Source of the DNA: DATKDF01 sp963752045
Lineage (GTDB): Bacteria > Acidobacteriota > Vicinamibacteria > Vicinamibacterales > SCN-69-37
Direction: 5' to 3'
Length of the DNA: 35,281 nucleotides
NCBI GenBank assembly: GCA_963752045.1
Contig: CAVVWN010000016.1
Coordinates: 1-35,281, forward strand
The translations under genes were made by a program, and so were the position numbers. The notes below the pieces were generated by a model, which saw only the letters and a list, made by a program, of their open reading frames with translations, had not been told where the DNA came from and ran no database searches. Positions 1 through 9,423 of this stretch are shown here, in pieces (position 1 is the stretch's first letter; each line of letters begins with the position of its first letter).

Positions 1-20
1 TGGGGCGGCCGGGGGCGGTG

Positions 21-26
21 TAGTAT
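21..26 (+). promoter_or_regulatory. Candidate -10 box and ribosome binding site for the cupin gene
   Basis: The hexamer TAGTAT stands out in very GC-rich sequence. It is followed by a strong Shine-Dalgarno sequence, AAGGAGG at 36-42, four bases before the ATG at 47. The predicted transcript leader would be only about 13 bases. No convincing -35 box can be judged because the window begins here. Similar TAnnnT boxes precede several other start codons in this window, which is the main reason for calling it. Confidence 0.4.
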
Positions 27-46
27 CCACGTCGGAAGGAGGCTCG

Positions 47-418
47 ATGCCTGCAAGCAGCGTGACCCTGTACCGGTGGGACGACATGCCCAAGGAGCGC
101 GTGGCCGAGAAGTTCGAGCGGCGGCTCGTGACCGGTGAACGCGTGATGCTCGCTCATGTCTACCTGAAGAAGGGCTTCGTCGTGCCTCGGCACCAGCACG
201 ACAACGAGCAGATGACCTACATCCTGGAAGGCGCGCTCCACTTCTGGATTGGCGAGGACGAGTCGCAGGAGCTGGTCGTGCGGGCAGGCGAAGTGCTGCA
301 TCTGCCGTCCTGGGTGTGGCACAAGGCCGAGGCGCTCGAAGACACGCTCGACGTCGACATCTTCAGCCCGCCCAGAGAGGACTGGCTCAACAAGACCGAC
401 GCGTACCTGCGCAAGTAG
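47..418 (+). CDS. Small single-domain cupin protein
   Basis: This 123-residue protein is a single cupin beta-barrel with no signal peptide, so it is probably cytoplasmic. Cupin motif 1 is visible as HQHDNEQ near residues 50-56 followed by a Glu in YILEG, and motif 2 includes the PSWVWH segment with its histidine. These His/Glu residues are the usual metal ligands of the family. The start is fixed by AAGGAGG four bases upstream. The SDR gene follows after 8 bases, so the two are probably cotranscribed. Small cupins next to SDR enzymes often belong to catabolic pathways for sugars, ketones or aromatic compounds. The substrate cannot be read from the sequence. Confidence 0.85.
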   Translation: MPASSVTLYRWDDMPKERVAEKFERRLVTGERVMLAHVYLKKGFVVPRHQHDNEQMTYILEGALHFWIGEDESQELVVRAGEVLHLPSWVWHKAEALEDTLDVDIFSPPREDWLNKTDAYLRK

Positions 419-426
419 GGGCCGCC

Positions 427-1213
427 ATGGATCTTGGACTGCGGAATCGGGTAGCCATCGTCGCCGCCGGGAGCAAGGGTCTCGGACGCGCGGTGGCTGA
501 GGAGCTGGCGATCGAAGGCGCGGCCGTCGTCATCTGCGCGCGGGACGCGAGGCGCTCGACGCCACCGTCCACGCATCAGGCAAGCGGGCGGACGGGCACA
601 CGGCGTTCAGGCCGACGTGTCCAGCCCGGCTGACGTCAGTCGTTTCGTCGAAGAGGCCGTGCGCACGTTCGGGCCGGTGGACATTCTCGTCACCAACTCG
701 GGCGGGCCGAAGCCGGGCCAGTTCGAGACGCTGACCCCGGCCGACTGGGAGGACGCCACACGGGTGCTGCTCACGAGCGCCGTCGGCTTCACACAGGCCG
801 TACTGCCGGGGATGCGCGAGCGGCGATTCGGGCGCATCCTCAACATCACGTCCATCGCGGCCAAGCAACCGGTCGACGGCCTGATGCTCTCGAACAGCCT
901 GCGAGCGGCCGTGACCGCTTTCGCGCGCACGCTCGCCAACGAGGTCGCCTCCGACGGCGTGACCGTCAACAACCTGATGCCGGGCTACACCCGCACCGAA
1001 CGCGTCGTCGAGCTCTCCGAACATCGGGCGGCCACCGAGAACACGACGCCCGAGGCCATCATCGGACAGTGGGAACGGGAGATTCCGATGGGGCGCATCG
1101 GCGAGCCGCGTGAGTTTGCCGCGCTCGCCGCGTTCCTTGCGTCAGCCCGCGCCAGCTACATCACGGGACAGTCGATTGCCGTCGACGGAGGGTGGATCAA
1201 GAGCATCTACTGA
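427..1213 (+). CDS. SDR-family oxidoreductase, Tyr-less subgroup, with two single-base frame breaks
   Basis: The gene encodes a Rossmann-fold short-chain dehydrogenase of about 262 residues. The cofactor motif is AAGSKGLG near residues 11-18, the NxG-type motif appears as TNSGG, and the C-terminus has the usual GQSIAVDGGW. The reading frame changes twice between about 545 and 580. Restoring one base near 549 and one near 576 gives a smooth protein reading ARDAEALDATVHAIRQAG, so these are most likely consensus errors. The canonical YxxxK is replaced by LSNSLRAAV after the catalytic-type serine (NITS). As I recall, this change defines a recognised BKR-like SDR subgroup lacking the active-site Tyr, so true reductase activity is uncertain. 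It is probably cotranscribed with the cupin gene. Confidence 0.85.
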
Positions 1214-1380
1214 CGGGGAATCTGGGATCTTCGATCTGGGATCTCAGGGCATCTGGGAATCGAGGAATCTGGGAATCTGGGAATCTGCGAGCCTCGCAGT
1301 CCGGCAGTCTCGCAGTCGATCTCAGATCAAGAGATCACCAGATGCCCTGAGATTCCAGAGTCCAGATTCCAGATCCGCAT
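1214..1380. repeat. 8-bp-periodic repeat island forming a long hairpin between convergent genes
   Basis: The gap between the SDR gene (+) and the efflux operon (-) has unusual, lower-GC sequence. It contains four 8-base units of the form CTGGGAAT at 1253-1284 (the second unit is degenerate) and three units of TCGCAGTC at 1294-1317. The segments 1235-1256 and 1338-1359 are inverted repeats, 21 of 22 positions complementary, with a perfect 16-base core at 1241-1256 and 1338-1353. The whole could fold into a hairpin about 125 bases long. It could act as a bidirectional terminator, but there is no T-run, so it may instead be a dispersed repeat. Confidence 0.75.
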
Positions 1381-2808
1381 TCACCGCCCGCTCATCAGCC
1401 TCGCGAGTTCTTCGTCGGACCAGCCGCCGCCGAGGGCGCGATACAACTGGACGGAGGCGATGAGCTCGGCCTGCTGGCTGCGGGCGAGGTTGGTTTCGGC
1501 CGCGAACAGCACGCGCTGCGCGTCGAGCACTTCGAGATAGTCGGTGACGCCGCCGCGGTAGCGGATGTCGCTCAGCCGAAGGGCCTCGCGGGCGGCGCCC
1601 ACCTGGATCTCCTGCTGGGCGATCCGATCGCGGATCTTCTGCAGCGTCACCAGCGTGTCGGCCACTTCCCGGAGCGCCGTCAGGATCGCGCGCCGGTAGA
1701 GGACCACCGCCTGTTCCACCTGCGCCCGGGCGACCTCGATGTTGGCGGTACCGCGCCCTGAGTCGTAGAGCGTCCAGTCGACGGTCGGTCCCCAGGAGAA
1801 GACGCCGCTCTCGTCGCCGCTGAAGACCTGGTTCAGCATCGTGCTGAGCGATCCGAAGAAGGCCGTCAGGCCGATGCGCGGAAACGGGAACGCACGGCCC
1901 ATCGCGACGCCGATCCGCGCGGTGGCGGCGGCCAGCTGCTGCTCGGCCTGCCGAATGTCCGGCCGGCGCTCGAGCAGCTCGGCCGGCAGGCCGACGGGAA
2001 TCTCGGGCGACACGGTCTCGGTGAGGGCAGTCGACGGCCGGGCGACGGACCCGGGTGCGCGGCCGAGCAGGACGCTCATGCGATTCTCGATCTGCTGCGC
2101 CTGTTCCTCGAGGCTCGGCAGCTCCGCGCGGGTTGCCGCCAGCTGGCTCAGGGCCTGCTGTTCGTCGATGCCCGCGGCGATTCCGCCCTGAATCCGGAGC
2201 CGCGTGAGGTCGAGCGACGCCTGCTGCAGGTCGATGTTGCGGCGGGTGATGGCGATGAGCTCATCGGTCACGCGCAGCTCGAACCACGACGAGGCGATGT
2301 CACCGACGAGGGACGTCATGACGGCCCGCGCGCCATCTTCGGTCGCAAGCAGGTCGGCCTGCGCGGCCTCCGACGCACGCCGCAGCCGGCCGAAGATGTC
2401 AATCTCCCACGTGAAGGCCAGCCCGAGCGAATACAGGCTGCGCAGCCAGCTCTCGTCCGACGACACGCGGGTGCGCGGCTGAGCCCCGGCCGTGCCCGAC
2501 AGCGTGGGACCGAGGTCGGCCTTGGCCGCCGAGGCGCGCGCGCGGAACTCGTTGATGCGCGCGAGCGCGAGCCGCAGGTCGAGGTTCTCGTTGATCGCCT
2601 GGCCGATGAGCGCCTGAAGCTCGGGTTCCTGGAAGCGTTCGACCCACGGCAGGTCGGCGACCGAGGCGGCTTCTTCCGGGCCGAGCACGCCCCGGTAGGC
2701 CGCTGGCGGCGTGACGACGGGACGCTCGTAGTTCGGCCCGAGCGTGCAGGCTGGCGCCGCCATCACCGTGATCACTGCGGCGAGCGGAATCAGGAGACGC
2801 CGCGGCAC
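1381..2808 (-). CDS. RND efflux outer-membrane factor (OprM/NodT family lipoprotein)
   Basis: This 475-residue protein is the outer-membrane channel of a tripartite RND pump. The start is GTG at 2808, one base after the stop of the pump gene, with AAGGAGG about nine bases upstream. Longer in-frame extensions only add Ser/Arg-rich shadow sequence. The N-terminus is a lipoprotein signal with a lipobox ending at Cys21 (MAAPAC), followed by TLGPNYERP, a typical OprM/NodT opening. The middle shows the two related alpha-helical and beta repeats of outer-membrane efflux proteins, including LLERRPDIRQAEQQLAAA. The length matches the family. It is the last gene of the three-gene efflux operon. The substrate is unknown. 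Confidence 0.92.
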   Translation of the reverse strand: MPRRLLIPLAAVITVMAAPACTLGPNYERPVVTPPAAYRGVLGPEEAASVADLPWVERFQEPELQALIGQAINENLDLRLALARINEFRARASAAKADLGPTLSGTAGAQPRTRVSSDESWLRSLYSLGLAFTWEIDIFGRLRRASEAAQADLLATEDGARAVMTSLVGDIASSWFELRVTDELIAITRRNIDLQQASLDLTRLRIQGGIAAGIDEQQALSQLAATRAELPSLEEQAQQIENRMSVLLGRAPGSVARPSTALTETVSPEIPVGLPAELLERRPDIRQAEQQLAAATARIGVAMGRAFPFPRIGLTAFFGSLSTMLNQVFSGDESGVFSWGPTVDWTLYDSGRGTANIEVARAQVEQAVVLYRRAILTALREVADTLVTLQKIRDRIAQQEIQVGAAREALRLSDIRYRGGVTDYLEVLDAQRVLFAAETNLARSQQAELIASVQLYRALGGGWSDEELARLMSGR

Positions 2809-2809
2809 G

Positions 2810-5800
2810 CTACGCCCCTCCTTCGTGGCTGGATGCCGGGCCCGGCACACTCGACGCCACCGGCCCGGGTCTCGCTCCGGCCAGCCGCTCGACGAAGACG
2901 AAGAGCGCCGGGTAGAGGAACACACCGATGGCCGTCGCGATGAGCATGCCGAAGACGACGGCCGTGCCCATGATGGCGCGCGAGACGGCGCCCGACCCCG
3001 ACGCCAGCATGAGCGGGACCGCGCCCATGATGAAGGCGAACGCCGTCATGAGAATCGGCCGGAACCGCAGCCGCGCCGCCTCTTCGGCCGCCTCGAGGAG
3101 CGAGAGCCCGCGCTCGTGACCGGCTTTGGCGAACTCGACGATCAGGATGGCGTTCTTGGCCGCCAGACCGATCAGCATGACGAGCCCGACCTGCACGTAG
3201 ACGTTGTTCTCGAGCCCGAACATCCACACGCCCGTGAGCGCGCCCATCACGACGACCGGCGTGCCGAGCAGCACGCTCCACGGCAGCGACCAGCTCTCGT
3301 ACATCGCGGCCAGGAGCAGGAACGTGAAGACGATGGCCAGGGCGAACGTCGGCCCGGCCGGCGGCGCATTCTTCTCTTCGTACGACATGCCGGAGTAGGC
3401 GTACCCCATCTCGGGCGGCAGCACGTCGGCCGCCACCGCTTCGAGCGCCGAGAGTGCCTCGCCCGAGCTGTAGCCCGGCGCCGACGCGCCCGAGAGTTCC
3501 ACCGAACGCTGCAGGTTGAACCGAACCGTCAGCTCGGCGCCTGAGGTCGGCGTCACCGTAGCCAGGGTCGACAACGGAATCATCGCGCCCGTCGTCTGGC
3601 TGCGGACGTAGAGCTCGCCGATGTCTTCCGGGCGCTGGCGATAGGCCGCGTCGGCTTGAACGAAGACCCGATACAGCCGGCCGAACCGGTTGAAGTCGTT
3701 GACGAACGCGCCGCCGAGCGCCGTGTTGAGCGTGGTGAAGACGTCGGTGATCGGCACGCCGAGCTTGCGCGCCTTCTCCCGGTCGAGATCCACCGCGTAC
3801 TGCGGCACGGTCGAGTCGAACGCCGTGAAGACGTTGGCGAGCTCCGGCCGGGCGTTGGCGGCGGCGATGAAGGTCCGGGACGCATCGCCCAGTTCCTCGA
3901 CGGTCATCGTGCCGCTGCGATCCTGCAGGAAGAAATTGAATCCGCCCGAGGCGCCGAACCCGGGAATCGTCGGCGGAATGAACGGGAAGGCCAGCGCTTC
4001 GGGTACGCGCGAGAGCGACGCCCGCAGGTGTCCGATGATGGCCGGCAGTGATTCCTCCGGCTGTCGTCCGCTCCTCCCAGGGTTTCAGCCGCACGAAGAA
4101 CGTGCCGACGTTCGACTGGAACGTGCTCGTAAGCGCGCCGAACCCGCCGATCGTGTTGTAGGCCTCGACGCCGGGCGTGGCGGCGATGATCGACTCGACG
4201 TCGGCGAGCACCCGGTCCGTCCGATCGAGCGAGGCCGCATTCGGCAGCTGCACGTTGACCATCAGCACGCCCTGGTCTTCGTTCGGCACGAATCCCAGGG
4301 GGATGGCCAGGCCAAGGCGCCAGGTGACGAACGTGATCGCCGCCAGCGCCACCAGGCTCAGGACGGCCTTCTCGCGAGGACCATCGCCGCGGCGGTGTAG
4401 CCGCGCGTGGCCACGTCGAAGACCCGGTTGAACCCGCGGAAGAGCAGGCCCAGCGGGCCGCGGCCGGGCGGCTTCGCCGGCTTGAGCAGAATGGCGGAGA
4501 GCGCCGGGCTCAGGGTGAGCGCATTGAAGGCCGAGATGACGACCGCGATGGCAATCGTGAGCGCGAACTGCTGATACAGCCGGCCGGTGAGGCCTCCGAG
4601 GAACGCCACGGGAATGAAGACGCCCGTCAGCACGAGCGCGATGCCAATCACCGGGCCCGATACCTCCTCCATCGCCTTGAAGGTCGCGTCCCTCGGGTTC
4701 ATGCCGTGCTCGATGTGGTGCATCACCGCTTCGACGACCACGATCGCGTCGTCGACCACGATGCCGATGGCCAGCACCAGGCCGAACATCGTCAGCGTGT
4801 TGATGGTGAAGCCCAGCATCGGGAAGAAGATGAGCGTGCCCAGCAGCGACACCGGCACGGTCAGCAGTGGAATGACCGTGGCGCGCCAGTTCTGGAGGAA
4901 GAGGAACACGACGATGATGACGAGGACGATGGCCTCGATGAGCGTGTGGAAGATCTCCTCGATCGACGCTTCGACCGCCGGCGTCGAGTCGTAGACGATC
5001 TCGTAGTCCACATCGTCCGGGAAGAAGGCCTTCACCTCTTCGAGCGTGCGGTAGAGGCCTTCGGCGGCCGCGAGCTGGTTCGCGCCCGGCAGCAGGTACA
5101 CCATCAGGAGCCCGGCCGGCTGGCCGTTCAGGCGGCCGAACGACTTGTAGAACTCGCCGCCGAACTCGACGCGGCCGACGTCCTTGATGCGGACCTGGCG
5201 CCCGTCGGCCGTCGAGCGGATGATGATGTCGGCGAACTCCTCGGGCGTCGTGAACCGGCCCGGCGCGCGGACGGTGTAGGTGAACTGCTGGCCCGGGGGC
5301 GACGGCGCGCCGCCAATCTGCCCGGCCGGGGCCTGCAGGTTCTGCTCGCGGACCGCGTTGACCACGTCGGCCGAGGTCAGGCCCAGCCGGGAGAGCGCGT
5401 CGGGCCTGAGCCACACGCGCATGCCGTACTCGGCGCCGCCGGCCAGCGTGACGTCCGACACGCCCTGCACGCGCAGAAGCGCGTCGCGCACGTAGATCAT
5501 CGCGTAGTTGTTGAGGAACAGGTCGTCGTACGTGCCGTTCGGCGAGTAGATCGACGCGATCAGCAGAATGCTCGGGTTCTGCTTCGTGACCGTCACGCCG
5601 CGCTGCGATGACGTCCTGGGGCAGGCGCGCCTGGGCCTGCGTCACGCGGTTCTGCGTGAGCATGTTGGCCGTGTCGAGGTCCATGCCGACGCGGAAGCTG
5701 ACGTCGAGCTGCAGACGCCCGTCGCTCGTGTTGAGCGACTTCATGTAGATGAGGTTGTCGACGCCGTTGATCTGCTGTTCGATCGGCGTGGCCACCGACT

Positions 5801-5975
5801 GTTCGACGACTTCGGCGCTCGCGCCGCCGTAGGTGGCCGACACCCGGACATTCGGCGGGGCCAGCTGCGGGTACATTTCGATCGCCAGCCCCTGCAGTGC
5901 CGCCAGCCCGGCGATCACCAGCAGGATGGAGATCACCATCGCGACGATGGGCCGACGGATGAAGAAGCTGGCCAT
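2810..5975 (-). CDS. RND multidrug efflux pump, HAE1 family (AcrB/MexB-like), with three frame breaks
   Basis: The gene encodes an inner-membrane proton-driven exporter of about 1,055 residues. It opens with MASFFIRRPIVAMVISI, the standard first transmembrane segment. The proton-relay motif is present as GIVVDDAIVVVEA in TM4, and the TM10 counterpart is NAILIVEFAK with its lysine. The frame breaks near 5606 (two bases missing), near 4372 (one base missing) and near 4060 (one extra or two missing). Repairing them gives continuous family sequence such as VIAQRGVTVTKQNPS, VLAREKAVLSLVAL and ERTTPEESLPAIIGHLRA, so they are probably sequencing errors. The start lies four bases after the adaptor stop, and no clear ribosome site is seen. 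It works with the adaptor and the outer-membrane factor in the same operon. Confidence 0.92.
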
Positions 5976-5979
5976 CGCG

Positions 5980-7137
5980 CTAGCGTCCAGCCGTCGCGCC
6001 GGCTGGCGCCGCGGGTTCGTCGTCGATCGTCACGAGCGTGGGATTGACGGTGATGCCGGGCCGGACTTTCTGCACGCCTTCGACGATCACGCGGTCGCCG
6101 GCGTTGAGCCCGTTTTCAATCACCCACAGCGTGCCGACGCGCGGGCCCACCGTCACCGGCCGTATCTCGACCGTATTCCCGCTGGAGACGACGGCCACGC
6201 TGTAGGTGGCCTGCAGTTCCTGCACGGCCTTCTGCGGGACGAGAATCGCGTTGGGTCGCAGATCGATGGCGATGCGCACGCGCCCGTACTGTCCGGGCCG
6301 GATCAGGCCGTTCGGATTCGGGAACGACACGTCGATCAGCAGCGTCCCCGTCGACGGGTCGACGAGCCTGTCGGCAAAGGCGAGCGTCCCGCCGTACGGA
6401 TGCGTCGACCCATCGGCCAGGACCAGTTCGAACGGCGCCTGCGACGCACGTTGGGGCAGGTCGCCGGCCTCGCGCCGGCGTGCCAGCATCAGGTAGTCGC
6501 GCTCGCTGATGCTGAACCGGGCGCGGATCGGGTCGACCTTCGAAATGCGGGTCAACAGCGTCGACTCGCCCCGGCCGACGAGATTGCCGGGGTTGACCTC
6601 GGTCTTGCCGATGAGACCGCTCGTCGGGGCGTACACCTTCGTGTACTCGACGTCGAGCTCGGCGCGGGCGACAGCCGCCTGGGCTGCTGCGACACCGGCC
6701 CTGGCGGCTTCGGCTTGCGCCACGGCCGTCTCGTACGTCTGCCGCGGAATCGCGTTCTGGTCGACCAGCGGCTTGTAGCGGGCCACGTCCTGGTCGAGGC
6801 GGGCCTGGTCGGCGATGGCCTGTGCCAGCACACCCCGGGCCTGTTCGACGTTGGCCTCGTACTCCCGCGGGTCGATCGTGTAGAGCAGCTGGCCGTCTCG
6901 AACCATCGAGCCTTCGGTGAAGTCCACGGTCTGGAGCACGCCCGACACGCGCGCGCGCACGTCGATTTCCTGGGAACCGCGCGTCTCGCCGATGGCCTCC
7001 ATGTACACCGGCACGTCTCGCTGAATCACCTCCGCGATGTCGACGTCGGGCGGGGGTGGGGGCGCCGGTGGCGGAGGCTCGGCGCAGGCAGCGGAGAGGA
7101 GCGACGCGGCAATCAGTAGCCGGGAGCGCATGACCAT
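5980..7137 (-). CDS. RND efflux periplasmic adaptor (AcrA/MexA family lipoprotein)
   Basis: This 385-residue membrane-fusion protein bridges the RND pump and the outer-membrane channel. It has a lipoprotein signal ending at Cys18 (LLSAAC), then a proline-rich linker. The lipoyl half-motifs follow (RARVSGVLQTVDFTEGSMV and later YTKVYAPTSGLIGKTEVNPG), flanking an alpha-helical hairpin rich in Ala and Gln (about residues 95-165). The beta-barrel and membrane-proximal domains (VSFPNPNGLIRPGQYGRVRI) follow. The order adaptor, pump, channel is the usual one. Starts at 7137 or 7131 (MVM) are both possible. It is divergent from the M55 peptidase gene, with about 100 bases between them. No local regulator gene was found. 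Confidence 0.93.
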   Translation of the reverse strand: MVMRSRLLIAASLLSAACAEPPPPAPPPPPDVDIAEVIQRDVPVYMEAIGETRGSQEIDVRARVSGVLQTVDFTEGSMVRDGQLLYTIDPREYEANVEQARGVLAQAIADQARLDQDVARYKPLVDQNAIPRQTYETAVAQAEAARAGVAAAQAAVARAELDVEYTKVYAPTSGLIGKTEVNPGNLVGRGESTLLTRISKVDPIRARFSISERDYLMLARRREAGDLPQRASQAPFELVLADGSTHPYGGTLAFADRLVDPSTGTLLIDVSFPNPNGLIRPGQYGRVRIAIDLRPNAILVPQKAVQELQATYSVAVVSSGNTVEIRPVTVGPRVGTLWVIENGLNAGDRVIVEGVQKVRPGITVNPTLVTIDDEPAAPAGATAGR

Positions 7138-7216
7138 GACCGGGGAGTCTATCGTGGCTCACCGTGTCTACCAAGGCTCGGACGGACCGGCTTCGGGCCC
7201 TCACGGCCGGAACCGT

Positions 7217-7222
7217 TACAAT
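7217..7222 (+). promoter_or_regulatory. Candidate -10 box for the M55 peptidase gene
   Basis: TACAAT lies in the divergent gap between the efflux operon and the peptidase gene, 19 bases before the ATG at 7242. GGAGG at 7232-7236 is the ribosome site. The predicted leader is about 12 bases. No clear -35 element was recognised. Confidence 0.4.
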
Positions 7223-7241
7223 GCCGCCATCGGAGGTCGTG

Positions 7242-8135
7242 ATGCGCAGGTTCAGCTCGGTATTGGTGCTGACGCTGGTGTGGGTGTGGGCCACGGGTCA
7301 TGCGCCCGTCGACGGGCAGCAGCCGGTGAAGGTGTTCATCTCGGTCGACATGGAGGGTATCGGCGGCATCGGCACGAGCGCCATGACGAGCGCGACGGGC
7401 AAGGACTACGCGACCGGCCGGCGGCTGATGACCGACGAGGTCAATGCCGTCGTGGCCGCCATCTTCGCCCGCGGGCCGGCCGAGATCCTCGTCAACGACT
7501 CGCACGGCGACATGCAGAACCTGCTGCACACCGAGCTCGACCCGCGCGTGACCTACATCCAGGGCGCCGTCAAGCCGCACGGCATGGTGGAAGGGCTCGA
7601 CGACACGTTCGACGCGGCCATCTTCGTCGGCTACCACGCGCGCGCCGGCACGCCACAGGGTTTCCTCGCGCACACGGGCACCGGCTCGGTGAAGGGGCTC
7701 TGGCTGAACGGGATGGAAGTGGGCGAAGGCGAGCTCAATGCCGCGTATGCCGGCGCGCTCGGCGTGCCGGTCATCCTCGCCAGCGGCGACCAGGCGTTCG
7801 CGACGCAGTTTACGGCAACGGTGAAGGCCGGGACCGTCGTGACCAAGACCGCCGTCACGCCGCAGTCGGCCCGGCTTCGCCATCCGGCACGCGTCCGGGA
7901 CGACCTGGTGCAGGCGACGACGCGCGCCCTCGACGCGCTCGGAACGGCGACGCCGTGGGCGATACGGACGCCCGTCGAGGTGAGGCTCCGCCTGTCCGAT
8001 CCGACGATCACGCAGATCCTGACCGCGATTCCGGGCGTGACGCAGGCCGACGGCTTCACCGTGACGTTCACGGCGCCCGACATGGCGCACGCCTATCGGC
8101 TGATCCGGCTGATGTATCGATTCGTCAGCATCTGA
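7242..8135 (+). CDS. Exported M55-family D-aminopeptidase (DppA-like)
   Basis: This 297-residue protein has an N-terminal Sec signal (residues 1 to about 26) followed by a full M55 peptidase domain. DppA of Bacillus subtilis binds zinc through Asp8, Glu10, His60, His104 and a later Glu. Here Asp36 and Glu38 in SVDMEG, His88 in NDSHGD and His132 in GYHA keep exactly the same spacing, and Glu162 in VGEGELNA fits the fifth ligand. The family releases N-terminal D-residues, for example from D-Ala-D-Ala. ATG at 7242 follows GGAGG by five bases; GTG at 7239 is an alternative. The MurF-like gene starts one base after its stop, so the two are translationally coupled, which points to peptidoglycan peptide turnover. 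Confidence 0.9.
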   Translation: MRRFSSVLVLTLVWVWATGHAPVDGQQPVKVFISVDMEGIGGIGTSAMTSATGKDYATGRRLMTDEVNAVVAAIFARGPAEILVNDSHGDMQNLLHTELDPRVTYIQGAVKPHGMVEGLDDTFDAAIFVGYHARAGTPQGFLAHTGTGSVKGLWLNGMEVGEGELNAAYAGALGVPVILASGDQAFATQFTATVKAGTVVTKTAVTPQSARLRHPARVRDDLVQATTRALDALGTATPWAIRTPVEVRLRLSDPTITQILTAIPGVTQADGFTVTFTAPDMAHAYRLIRLMYRFVSI

Positions 8136-8136
8136 C

Positions 8137-9423
8137 GTGACGGCTCCTCTCGTGCGTCCGCTCGTCGACGCGCGAAATGTCGCGGCGCTCGCGGCGGCGG
8201 CCGCGTGGCGCGCGGTTCATCGAGGCGTGGCGGTCGTTGCGGTGACCGGAAGCTCCGGCAAGACGACGAGCCGTGAATGCCTGGCGGCGATTCTCCGGCG
8301 GCGCGGTCCGACGCTCGCGACGGCGGGAAACCGCAACGCCTCGTACCGGCTGTCGAAGACGCTGCTGCAATTGCGCAGCTCGCACCGATACGCCGTCATC
8401 GAGATCGGCATCGACGCGCCGGGCCAGATGCGGCGCTGGGCCGGCGCCGTGCGACCGGACATCGCCGTCGTGCATACGGTGAACCTGACGCATCGTGAGG
8501 CCCTGCCCACCCTCGAGATCACCGCCCGCGAGAAGGCGCGCGTGCTCGACGCGCTGCGGCCCGGTGGCGTGGCGGTCCTCAACGGCGAGGACCCGTACGT
8601 GCGGGCCATGAGCTCGCCGCGGGTCTCGCGCACGGTGTTCTTCGGCGACTGTGACGGCAGCATCGCGCGGGCGGCAGACGTCCGGGCTTCGCTCGACGCG
8701 GGGCTGCGGTTCGAACTGCACACGCCAGCCGGTTCGCGCGCCGTACGTCTGAACCTCTACGGCGCGCACTGGACGGCGGCCGTGCTCGGGGCGGTGGCCG
8801 CCGCACTCGTGCTCGAGGTGCCGCTCGACGACATCGTCTCCGGGCTTTCGGCCGTCGGGCCGCAGACCGCCCGCATGCAGCCCGTGCCTCTACCGGGCGG
8901 CGCGATCGTCGTTCGCGACGAGCACAACAGCACGCCCATCAGTTTCCTGGCTGCCGTGGCCTTCATGCGGGGGCTGCCGAACCGCAGGCGATGGCTCGTG
9001 CTCCGAGAGGTCCGTCACCTCGACGACGATCCAGAAGGTCGCTTCCGCTGGATCGCGCGCGAGACCGCCGGCGCGTTCGAGGGCGCGCTCGTCGTCGGCG
9101 AGCATGCCGAAGTCGCCTCGGCGGCGTTCCGCGAAGCCGGCTTGCCGGCCTCGCGCGTGGTCGCGGTCTCGAGCACGCGGGAGGCGTCGGCCCGCCTCGG
9201 CACCCTGCTCGAGCGCGGCGACGTGGCGCTCGTGCGTGGCCGCGGTCACTTCGACCACCTCACGCGCATCGTCTACGGTCAGTTCGGTGCGGTGGCCTGC
9301 TGGAAGGACGTGTGCCGTCTGAAAGGCGATTGCGACACATGCCCGAGTCTGGGTGCTCGTGACGGAGCCGGGCATGCGACCGTGTTGCCGGCGTTCGCTC
9401 CGTCAGAACTTCACGCCGAGTGA
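8137..9423 (+). CDS. MurF-like Mur ligase with a C-terminal four-cysteine tail
   Basis: This 428-residue protein belongs to the ATP-dependent Mur ligase superfamily and is most like MurF, which adds D-Ala-D-Ala to UDP-MurNAc-tripeptide. The P-loop is TGSSGKTT at residues 37-44. A central Mur ligase core follows (IEIGIDAPGQM, HTVNLTHREAL, EKARVLDALRPGG, NGEDP), then the region where MurF has DAYNANP, here DEHNSTP at 261-267. There is no UDP-binding N-terminal domain of normal size: only about 30 residues precede the ATP site. The C-terminus ends in Cys388, Cys393, Cys399 and Cys402 (C-x4-C-x5-C-x2-C), which could bind zinc or an Fe-S cluster. It starts at GTG one base after the peptidase stop. 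It may be a specialised ligase rather than the housekeeping MurF. Confidence 0.82.
   Translation: MTAPLVRPLVDARNVAALAAAAAWRAVHRGVAVVAVTGSSGKTTSRECLAAILRRRGPTLATAGNRNASYRLSKTLLQLRSSHRYAVIEIGIDAPGQMRRWAGAVRPDIAVVHTVNLTHREALPTLEITAREKARVLDALRPGGVAVLNGEDPYVRAMSSPRVSRTVFFGDCDGSIARAADVRASLDAGLRFELHTPAGSRAVRLNLYGAHWTAAVLGAVAAALVLEVPLDDIVSGLSAVGPQTARMQPVPLPGGAIVVRDEHNSTPISFLAAVAFMRGLPNRRRWLVLREVRHLDDDPEGRFRWIARETAGAFEGALVVGEHAEVASAAFREAGLPASRVVAVSSTREASARLGTLLERGDVALVRGRGHFDHLTRIVYGQFGAVACWKDVCRLKGDCDTCPSLGARDGAGHATVLPAFAPSELHAE

Noticed and set aside
1253..1317. Possible CRISPR array
   Set aside because: The repeats are eight-base tandem units without spacers, and no cas gene is present.
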